Positions 6,947-12,347 of a stretch of DNA of 12,347 nt are shown here, one piece after another. Position numbers and translations under genes: made by a program. The stretch is from the NCBI GenBank assembly GCA_022866185.1, contig JALHUG010000017.1, positions 1 through 12,347 of the forward strand, in the 5' to 3' direction. Each line of letters begins with the position of its first letter. Position 1 is the first letter of the stretch. The DNA is from Dehalococcoidia bacterium. GTDB lineage: Bacteria > Chloroflexota > Dehalococcoidia > SM23-28-2. The notes beneath the pieces are model-generated. The model had not been told where the DNA came from. It searched no databases and saw only the letters and a program-made list of their open reading frames with translations.

Positions 6947-7537
6947 ATGGTTATCGCCGACGAAGCACAGCTCGTCCGGAGTAGCCAAAGGGGGGACCTG
7001 GACGCCTTCAACACCCTGGTGCAGGTCTACCAGCGCCAGGTCTACAACCTCTGTCTGCGGATGCTGGGCTCGGCGGCGGCCGAAGATACAGCCCAGGAGA
7101 CGTTCATCACTGCCTACCGGCGCCTCAGCAGCTTTCGCGGCGGCAACTTTCGGGCCTGGCTCCTGCGCATCGCCGCCAACGCCTGCTGCGATGAGTTGCG
7201 CCACCGCCGCAGCCGGCCGGCAGCCTCATTGGAGGCGGCGCTGGAAGCAGGCTCGCGGGCGGATGTTCCATCCCCACTGGCCAATCCCGAGGAAGAGGCC
7301 CTGCGGCAGGAGTTGGCCAGGCACCTGCAACAAGGGCTGGTCGCCCTGCCAGCGGAGCAGCGCCTGGCGATCATTCTCCGCGATATCCACGGCCTGAGCT
7401 ACGAGGAACTGACAGAGGCACTGGGCTGCTCCCTGGGGACGGTGAAGTCGCGCATCGCTCGTGGCCGGGCCAGGATGCGCGAATACCTGATGGCGCGACG
7501 GGAACTTCTGCCTCATGAGTTTCGTCTTAAACAGTGA
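6947..7537 (+). CDS. ECF (group 4) RNA polymerase sigma factor
   Basis: The 196-residue protein consists of region sigma-2 (about residues 18-88, with AEDTAQETFITAYRRLSSF at 45-63 and WLLRIAANACCDELR at 71-85). An acidic linker follows, then sigma-4 (about 125-182) with the helix-turn-helix LSYEELTEALGCSLGTVKSR. Regions 1 and 3 are absent, as usual for ECF sigmas. It would direct RNA polymerase to a small regulon when freed from its anti-sigma partner, encoded nine bases downstream. AGGAGG lies just before the ATG at 6947. The name is not assigned because subgroup (SigW/RpoE-like) cannot be set by eye. The C-terminal tail after 182 is short, so no SnoaL-like sensor extension is fused. Confidence 0.93.
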   Translation: MVIADEAQLVRSSQRGDLDAFNTLVQVYQRQVYNLCLRMLGSAAAEDTAQETFITAYRRLSSFRGGNFRAWLLRIAANACCDELRHRRSRPAASLEAALEAGSRADVPSPLANPEEEALRQELARHLQQGLVALPAEQRLAIILRDIHGLSYEELTEALGCSLGTVKSRIARGRARMREYLMARRELLPHEFRLKQ

Positions 7538-7546
7538 GGACTAGTC

Positions 7547-8641
7547 ATGCTGAGAGTCTTGCTGCAACTTCGCCATCGCCGCTTTCGCCGCGACCTCTCC
7601 GCCTACCTGGATGGCATGCTCCCCCAGCGAGCGCGCCGCCGCCTGGAGGCCCATCTCGATTCCTGCCAAACCTGCCGCCAGGAGTTGGCAGACCTTCGGG
7701 TCACCGTCGAGGCGCTGGGCAGCCTGCCTATGGCCGAGGTGCCCCGCTCGTTCGCTCTGGCGGCCGCTCCCATCGCGGAGGTGCGTCCGCTTCCAACGGC
7801 CAGGCGGCTGGAGTTCGGCCTGCGTCTGGCCACGGCAACCGCCGCCTTCGCCCTGACCCTGGTGCTGATCGGCGACTTCGCTGGCCTTCCCGGCGGAGGG
7901 GAGAAGGAAATGCCGGCGCACGTTGCCCCTGCAGCCGGAGAAATGTCAGCAAACCTGCAAGCGGTGCCTGTGCAGACGCCAACGGTGAAGGAGGTGGCGC
8001 CTGGGGAGACGCCAGCAGCTATGGAAGCAGCGCCCGCCGCTACTGGCATCACGGATATCGAGCCGGACGGGTCTCTGCCCCGCGGGTATGGGCTGGGCGG
8101 GGAAGTGTCGCCTACAGAGACGCCAGCAGCGGCGACAGAAGCGCCGCCGGTCGGGACGCCAGCAGCGGTGCCCGTCGAGACGCCGGCAGTCGAGGAGACG
8201 CCACCAGCGCTAGTAGCGGCGCCCGTCGAGACGCCAGGGGCGGAGGGAGTGACAGGAGCCGATGAGACGTCACCAGCGCCAGCAGCGGTCCCCATCGAGA
8301 CACCGGCAGTCGAGGAGATGTCACCAGCGCTAGTAGCGACGCCCATCGAGACACCAGAGCTTGAGGGCATCACAGAGATGTATGGAGAGGAGGCACCGCC
8401 CAGCGCGGGCGTCTCAGAGGAGGAGCTCCTGGACAAGGAGGCGACGGCGGAGGCGGGGGTCGAAGAAAAAGTCTGGGCTTACTCGGCCGATGCCCAAGCC
8501 GCCGTCGAGGAGGAGGGCGGCGGCCTCTCGCGGGAGGAGGCCGTGCGTTGGCTGGAGATCGGCCTGGGCGCCGGCGTGGGCATTCTTGTGCTCCTCTGGG
8601 CTGTTGCTCGCCTTCGGACAAGCATCGGAAACCGACCGTAG
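7547..8641 (+). CDS. Membrane anti-sigma factor with zinc-finger domain and ETP-repeat outer segment
   Basis: The 364-residue protein starts with a ZAS/zf-HC2-type anti-sigma domain: SAYLDGMLPQRARRRLEAH, then H36-x3-C40-x2-C43 as zinc ligands. A membrane helix follows at about 92-112. Residues 115-330 are Pro/Ala/Glu/Thr-rich and low in complexity, with repeated ETPA/ETPE units and a 40-residue repeat (about 209-231 and 249-271). A second hydrophobic helix at about 336-356 with a basic end closes the protein. The N-terminus should hold the sigma factor at the inner membrane face; the repeat would be outside and return through the membrane. GAGGA lies six bases before the ATG. Release by regulated proteolysis is the family norm but is not shown here. 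The outer segment has no recognised sensor domain. Confidence 0.85.
   Translation: MLRVLLQLRHRRFRRDLSAYLDGMLPQRARRRLEAHLDSCQTCRQELADLRVTVEALGSLPMAEVPRSFALAAAPIAEVRPLPTARRLEFGLRLATATAAFALTLVLIGDFAGLPGGGEKEMPAHVAPAAGEMSANLQAVPVQTPTVKEVAPGETPAAMEAAPAATGITDIEPDGSLPRGYGLGGEVSPTETPAAATEAPPVGTPAAVPVETPAVEETPPALVAAPVETPGAEGVTGADETSPAPAAVPIETPAVEEMSPALVATPIETPELEGITEMYGEEAPPSAGVSEEELLDKEATAEAGVEEKVWAYSADAQAAVEEEGGGLSREEAVRWLEIGLGAGVGILVLLWAVARLRTSIGNRP
8161..8360 (+). repeat. Imperfect direct repeat with 120-base period in the anti-sigma gene
   Basis: Positions 8161-8220 and 8281-8340 are identical at 54 of 60 bases by direct count, and the match continues in part to 8240 and 8360. The period is 120 bases, or 40 codons, so the reading frame is kept. 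Shorter ETP-coding units (GAGACGCCA and variants) recur between 7970 and 8360. This is the DNA basis of the ETP-rich outer segment and a likely site of repeat expansion and contraction. Confidence 0.8.
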
Positions 8642-8660
8642 CAGAAAGGAAGTGATCTTC

Positions 8661-9500
8661 GTGAAGAAAGGAACACGGATTCTCCTGATAGCGGGTGCGC
8701 TCTTGGTCCTTGTCCTGGTAGCAGGCGCGCTCTCGTCTCTCGTCCTGCTCCCTGTTTGGGATTCGGAGTCATCGGCGTCGTCGGGACAGGTGGTGCCTGG
8801 AACGTCGTCGCAACCGTCCGCGGCGACGCATTCGCTGGCGTCCGCTGGCTCGGCCAACAGCTCGGAGCCGCAGGGCCTGAGCGTCAGCGGCGAGGGGCGG
8901 GCTTCGGCCGCGCCCGACATGGCCGTGCTGGGCCTAGGTGTCTCGGCCAAGGCGTCGACCGTAAGCGCTGCCAATAGCCAGGCTCAGGGAGCCATGACCG
9001 CCCTGCTGGACTCCCTGAAGGCCCACGGCATCCAGGAGAAGGACATCCAGACGAGTGGGCTCAGCATCAACCCGGAGTACGACTACCTCAACAATGAGCA
9101 GGTCCTGACAGGCTATCGGGTTAGCCACATGCTCCAGGTGAAGGTGCGGGACATCGACCGGGTGGGCGAGGTCATCGATGAGGCCGTGCAGGCGGGCGGC
9201 GACCTGCTCCAGATCCAAAGCATTTCCCTCACCATCGACGACACGACCGCCCTGCGCAGCCAGGCCCGCCAGAAGGCGGTGGCCGACGCCCAGGCCACAG
9301 CCGAGGAGCTGGCCGCTCTGGCCGGGGTGACCCTGGGCGATCCCACCTACATCACCGAATCCAACTCCACACCCTACACGCAGGCCTACTCCTACGACCG
9401 CAGTGTCAGCTACTCGGCAGAGGCAGCACCAGCTACCGAGATCAGCCCTGGCGAGCTGGAGGTAGTGGTCTACGTTCAGATCAGTTATACTATCGAGTAA
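8661..9500 (+). CDS. Exported SIMPL-domain (DUF541) protein
   Basis: The 279-residue protein begins with MKKGTR and a hydrophobic stretch at about 7-31, a signal anchor or signal peptide. A Ser/Ala-rich linker (35-70) follows. The SIMPL domain (PF04402) spans about 71-279: GLSVSGEGRASAAPDMAVLG, then LKAHGIQEKDIQTSGLSINPEY at 119-140, and SQARQKAVADAQATAEELA at 200-218. Members lie in the periplasm or outer surface and include the oxidative-stress protein YggE and the Brucella BP26; the biochemical role is not settled. The GTG at 8661 was chosen because AAAGGA lies about ten bases upstream; an in-frame GTG at 8652 is the alternative. The gap to the anti-sigma stop is 19 bases and to the next gene 21, so it is an operon member. 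Confidence 0.85.
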   Translation: MKKGTRILLIAGALLVLVLVAGALSSLVLLPVWDSESSASSGQVVPGTSSQPSAATHSLASAGSANSSEPQGLSVSGEGRASAAPDMAVLGLGVSAKASTVSAANSQAQGAMTALLDSLKAHGIQEKDIQTSGLSINPEYDYLNNEQVLTGYRVSHMLQVKVRDIDRVGEVIDEAVQAGGDLLQIQSISLTIDDTTALRSQARQKAVADAQATAEELAALAGVTLGDPTYITESNSTPYTQAYSYDRSVSYSAEAAPATEISPGELEVVVYVQISYTIE

Positions 9501-9521
9501 TCATTCAGGAAGGAGGCATGC

Positions 9522-10559
9522 ATGAAGACAAAGCTCACACTCATACCCTTCGCGTTGCTGGCGGCGGCATTGGTCGTCCTGACTGCGGCCTGCGGCGGCG
9601 CAGAGGCCAAGGTGACTGTCGAGAAAGGTCTGGCGGCGGCCGCCGGCCAGGAGGGGGGCACAGGCATCACCGTACCGGCAGCGGCGGTTCCTGTCTCCTA
9701 TGCGGCGGCCATCGCCAGCAAAGAACAGGCCGTCAGCTCGGCCTACGGTGGCGTGACCTACTCCGCCGGCAGCATGGGAGGCGGTTCCGGAGGCCTCTTG
9801 ATCGCACCCCAGTCCCAGGGTCAGGCGGGTCTCACCGTCCAGGGCTACGGCAGCGCTACCGCCCCCGCCGATGCCGCCAAGTTGCAGTTCTCGCTCGCGT
9901 TGGCATCCTCCGGTGATTACTACTCGTACTACCCTGAGCCCGCCGTTCCGGAAGTAATGCCGTCGGACTCAGGGACGCCGGCTGACGAGACAGAACCGCT
10001 GGTCATACCGCCGACCCCGACCGCGTTGCCCGAGCTGACCGAGTCGGACCTGTCGCCCCTGATCGACGCCATCAAGGCCCAGGGCGTGTCGGACGCCGAC
10101 ATCGAGGTCGTCATCTACCCAGCGGGTGGCTACTATGGCAAGTACGGCCCCGAAGGCAGCGCTCAGGTGACGGTGAACTTGGACAACCCCGCCGATAGGG
10201 TGGGGCCCCTGGTGGACGCTGGAACGCAGGCCGTTAACGAAAGCGGAACTCTCATGCTCCAGAACGTAAGCGTCCTCTACACGGTGGACGATTGCAGCGT
10301 TCTTCTGGAGGAGGCCCGCCACGCGGCAGTGGAGGACGGCCGTGAGAACAGCGAGGGGCTGGCTGATGCCCTGGGCGTGTCTCTGGGAGAGCTTCTGGCC
10401 GCCTCCGAGTACGTCTCCAGCCCCTACGGGCCATCGCCCTGCCAGCCGGCCTCCGATACCTACTATGGATACGGCTACGAGGGCATGTCCTACGACCCGG
10501 CGATGGCGGCGGAGGTGCAGATCGTCTCCAACGTTGCCTTGACCTTTGCCATGAGCTGA
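9522..10559 (+). CDS. Predicted lipoprotein with a diverged SIMPL-like domain
   Basis: The 345-residue protein starts with a lipoprotein signal peptide: basic MKTK, a hydrophobic core, and VLTAAC with C24 as lipidation site. Residues 30-100 are Gly/Ala-rich. From about 103 it follows the SIMPL plan: GLTVQGYGSATAPADAAKLQ, DAIKAQGVSDADIE at 182-195, and LLEEARHAAVEDGRENSEGL at 261-280. In place of the compact family loop there is a Tyr-, Pro- and acid-rich insert at about 131-173. Two later cysteines (C258, C307) could pair. AGGAGG lies five bases before the ATG at 9522. It is the last gene of the sigma operon. It could be a paralogue of the upstream gene specialised for membrane attachment. 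The lipobox is slightly off consensus (T at -3). Confidence 0.75.
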   Translation: MKTKLTLIPFALLAAALVVLTAACGGAEAKVTVEKGLAAAAGQEGGTGITVPAAAVPVSYAAAIASKEQAVSSAYGGVTYSAGSMGGGSGGLLIAPQSQGQAGLTVQGYGSATAPADAAKLQFSLALASSGDYYSYYPEPAVPEVMPSDSGTPADETEPLVIPPTPTALPELTESDLSPLIDAIKAQGVSDADIEVVIYPAGGYYGKYGPEGSAQVTVNLDNPADRVGPLVDAGTQAVNESGTLMLQNVSVLYTVDDCSVLLEEARHAAVEDGRENSEGLADALGVSLGELLAASEYVSSPYGPSPCQPASDTYYGYGYEGMSYDPAMAAEVQIVSNVALTFAMS

Positions 10560-10568
10560 TGGAGCAGC

Positions 10569-10601
10569 GGGGCTGGGAGCAGCGGTTGAACTCCCAGCCC
10601 C
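10569..10601 (+). terminator. GC-rich hairpin ending the sigma/SIMPL operon
   Basis: GGGGCTGGGAG (10569-10579) and CTCCCAGCCCC (10591-10601) form a perfect 11-bp stem with an 11-base loop, starting ten bases after the stop codon. No T run follows, so it is an atypical terminator or an mRNA 3' stabiliser. The next promoter starts three bases beyond it. Confidence 0.5.
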
Positions 10602-10603
10602 CG

Positions 10604-10633
10604 TTGCCGCTGGGGCCGAGCCGGTGCTAGAAT
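10604..10633 (+). promoter_or_regulatory. Promoter of the dcd-ribD unit
   Basis: TTGCCG (10604-10609) and TAGAAT (10628-10633) are 18 bases apart, and TGC just before the hexamer makes an extended -10. The start codon of dcd is 33 bases further on. Its place directly after the hairpin supports a transcription boundary here. Confidence 0.5.
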
Positions 10634-10666
10634 GACGCCACCAAAGGCAGAGGTGGCGAGCTAGCG

Positions 10667-11248
10667 TTGGTTCTCAGCGACCGTACCATCCGCGAAGAGA
10701 TAAGCCGGGGACGGCTGGTGATCGACTCCCTGGGGGACGGCTGCATTCAGCCCTCCAGCGTCGACCTGCACCTGGCGCCTCTCTTTCGCGTGTTTCGAGT
10801 CGGCATCCTGCCTCGCCCCTATCTGGATGTCGGCGAGCCCATGGAGGGATTCACCGAGCTGGTGGAGGTGGCGGAGGGCGAGCCCTTCATCATTCAGCCG
10901 GGAGAGTTCGTCCTGGCGGCAACCCTGGAGACGATAACCCTCCCCGATGACATCGTGGCGCGGGTGGACGGCAAGAGCTCGCTGGGGCGCCTGGGCCTGC
11001 TCATCCACGCCACCGCTGGCTTCGTCGACCCAGGCTGGACGGGCAGGCTAACCCTGGAGCTATCGAACGTAGCCAAGATGGCTATCGCCGTCCGCCCCGG
11101 CATGCGCATCTGTCAGATATCCTTCCTGCGCCTCAGCACCCCCGCCGAAAGGCTGTACGGCTCGCCCGAGTTGGGCAGCAAGTATCAGGGGCAAACGGAG
11201 CCCACCGCCAGCCGGGCCTACCAGGACTTTCCAAAAAGAACGGACTGA
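10667..11248 (+). CDS. dcd: dCTP deaminase, probably the bifunctional (dUMP-forming) type
   Basis: Dcd deaminates dCTP to dUTP for thymidylate synthesis; bifunctional members also split dUTP to dUMP and pyrophosphate. The 193-residue protein has the opening VLSDRTIREEI, QPSSVDLHL (28-36), and the core GKSSLGRLGLLIHATAGF (102-119) with DPGWTGRLTLELSN at 121-134. E131 is the expected catalytic residue. The TAGF and the ending GSKYQGQTEPTASRAYQDF resemble the Mycobacterium tuberculosis enzyme, which is bifunctional, more than that of E. coli. The start is a TTG. It is supported by the family opening M-x-L-S-D and by the lack of another in-frame start just upstream. The gene is five bases from ribD, so both are probably co-transcribed. 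Enzyme class is firm; bifunctionality is inferred. Confidence 0.92.
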   Translation: MVLSDRTIREEISRGRLVIDSLGDGCIQPSSVDLHLAPLFRVFRVGILPRPYLDVGEPMEGFTELVEVAEGEPFIIQPGEFVLAATLETITLPDDIVARVDGKSSLGRLGLLIHATAGFVDPGWTGRLTLELSNVAKMAIAVRPGMRICQISFLRLSTPAERLYGSPELGSKYQGQTEPTASRAYQDFPKRTD

Positions 11249-11253
11249 CCGAC

Positions 11254-12347
11254 ATGGACTACATGCAGCGGGCGCTGGCCCTGGCCGGCCAGGCCCTGGG
11301 GCGAGTCAGCCCCAATCCGGCGGTGGGCGCCGTCCTGGTGCGCGACGGGCGGGTGGTCGGCGAGGGCTTTACTCAGCCGCCGGGAGGGCCTCACGCCGAG
11401 GTGGTGGCCCTGGAGCAGGCGGGCGAGGCTGCTCTCGGCTCTACCCTGCACACCAGCCTGGAGCCCTGCTGCCATCAGGGCCACACGCCACCCTGCACCA
11501 AGGCGATCATCGCCGCCGGCGTGGCCGAGGTGCACATGGCGATCCTTGACCCCGACCCCAACGTGAACGGCCGCGGGCGCAAGGAGCTGGAGGCGGCGGG
11601 CATCGCTGTGCGGGTGGGCGAATGCGAGCAGGAGGCGCGCCGCCTGAACGAGGCCTACGTCAAGCATCGTACAACCGGCCTCCCCTTCGTCATCGCCAAG
11701 TTCGCCGCCAGCCTGGACGGCCGCATCGCTGCCGCCAGCGGCGATTCCCGCTGGATCAGCGGGCCCCAGAGCCGCCAGTGGGCACACGAGCAGCGAGCGA
11801 CGCTGGATGCTATTATGGTGGGGGTGAACACCATCCTGGTGGATGACCCCCAGCTCACCGCTCGCCCCGACGGTCAGGAGAGCGAACGTCAGCCCCTGAG
11901 GGTGGTGGCCGACAGTCACGGCCGCACGCCAGCGAGCGCTCGCGTGCTTCAGGGGCCGGGGCGGTCGCTCATCGCCACCAGCGACCACTCCGATCCTTTC
12001 TGGCGACAGGCCATCGAGGCGACCGGGGCGGAGGTGCTGATGCTCCCGCGGGATGGCGATTCTCTCGACCTGGGGGCGCTGCTGAAGGCGCTGGCCGAAC
12101 GGGGAGTCCTCTCCCTACTGGTGGAGGGAGGAGGCGTCCTCCTCGGCTCCCTCTTCGACCAGGGGCTGGCGGACAAGGTGCAGGCCATCATCGCCCCCCT
12201 GATCATCGGTGCCGCCGAGGCGCCGGCGGCGGTCGCTGGCCAGGGAGCCCATCGCCTGGCCGACGCTTGGCGCCTGCGGGAGGTGGCGGTGGAGCGGCTG
12301 GGAGACGATATTCTTATCATCGGGTATCCGACGAAGAGGGGTGAGTA
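11254..12347 (+). CDS. ribD: Bifunctional riboflavin biosynthesis deaminase/reductase RibD (runs to window end)
   Basis: RibD deaminates the pyrimidine product of GTP cyclohydrolase II and then reduces its ribosyl side chain, the second and third steps of riboflavin synthesis. At least 364 residues are present. The deaminase domain (1 to about 140) has HAE at 47-49 and PCCHQGHTPPC at 71-81, giving zinc ligands H47, C72 and C81. The reductase domain (about 145-357) begins KFAASLDGRIAA, with SRWISGPQSR at 165-174, DAIMVGVNTILVDDPQLTAR at 185-204 and LLVEGGG at 288-294. The last two bases of the window are TA, so the stop codon may be cut at the edge. Family proteins end near this point. One variation is H77 where many homologues have Arg (GRTPPC). 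The ATG at 11254 gives the usual MDYMQRAL opening, though its ribosome site is weak and coupling to dcd is likely. Confidence 0.93.
   Translation, partial: MDYMQRALALAGQALGRVSPNPAVGAVLVRDGRVVGEGFTQPPGGPHAEVVALEQAGEAALGSTLHTSLEPCCHQGHTPPCTKAIIAAGVAEVHMAILDPDPNVNGRGRKELEAAGIAVRVGECEQEARRLNEAYVKHRTTGLPFVIAKFAASLDGRIAAASGDSRWISGPQSRQWAHEQRATLDAIMVGVNTILVDDPQLTARPDGQESERQPLRVVADSHGRTPASARVLQGPGRSLIATSDHSDPFWRQAIEATGAEVLMLPRDGDSLDLGALLKALAERGVLSLLVEGGGVLLGSLFDQGLADKVQAIIAPLIIGAAEAPAAVAGQGAHRLADAWRLREVAVERLGDDILIIGYPTKRGE

Noticed and set aside
7534..8436. Long open frames on both strands across the anti-sigma gene.
   Set aside because: They translate the low-complexity repeat in other frames; only the frame at 7547 has the zinc ligands, membrane helices and a ribosome site.
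11200..12347. FMN riboswitch or other RNA control ahead of ribD.
   Set aside because: Only five bases separate dcd and ribD, and the leader of dcd is too short for an FMN aptamer.
1..12347. CRISPR array, insertion sequence, tRNA, attachment site or defence system.
   Set aside because: No regularly spaced repeats, transposase motifs, tRNA cloverleaf or known defence genes were seen; all long frames are accounted for.

Overview
The window is GC-rich, bacterial and of chromosomal type. No rRNA, tRNA, insertion sequence, CRISPR array or phage gene was seen. The gene styles suggest Chloroflexota, perhaps Dehalococcoidia or a related lineage. These are a Thermus/Chloroflexota-type PyrE with a CPLC tail, an actinobacterial/Chloroflexota-type dCTP deaminase, a zinc-finger anti-sigma followed by SIMPL-domain exported proteins, and a large secreted protein ending in a membrane helix and an arginine-rich tail. 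This placement is inference from remembered family styles, not from a search.

Layout. Positions 1-301 hold the end of an unidentified gene and a fragment of an OmpR-type response-regulator DNA-binding domain, followed by a strong rho-independent terminator at 453-492. A class I SAM-dependent methyltransferase (681-1370, minus) and an AlkD-like DNA glycosylase (1716-2435, plus) diverge from a gap that appears to hold a promoter for each. Converging on alkD is an 892-residue exported protein (2540-5218, minus). It has a signal peptide, a seven-blade YVTN-type beta-propeller, calcium-binding thrombospondin type 3 repeats, an M64-family zinc peptidase and a C-terminal membrane anchor.

Next is a minus-strand lepB-pyrE pair (signal peptidase I and orotate phosphoribosyltransferase) whose stop and start codons overlap by one base. 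Diverging from lepB is a four-gene plus-strand operon (6947-10559): ECF sigma factor, membrane anti-sigma factor with a repetitive ETP-rich outer segment, and two exported SIMPL-domain (DUF541) proteins. The last is a predicted lipoprotein. It looks like a cell-envelope sensing and response module and is the best candidate here for an undescribed system. After a GC-rich hairpin, a new promoter drives dcd and ribD (10667 to the window end), joining pyrimidine nucleotide supply with riboflavin synthesis.

The genes fall into an envelope/secretion theme (M64 protein, lepB, sigma/anti-sigma/SIMPL operon) and a nucleotide/cofactor theme (pyrE, dcd, ribD), plus a DNA-repair glycosylase. The least ordinary features are the base-composition mosaic inside the M64 gene and the sigma/anti-sigma/SIMPL operon.
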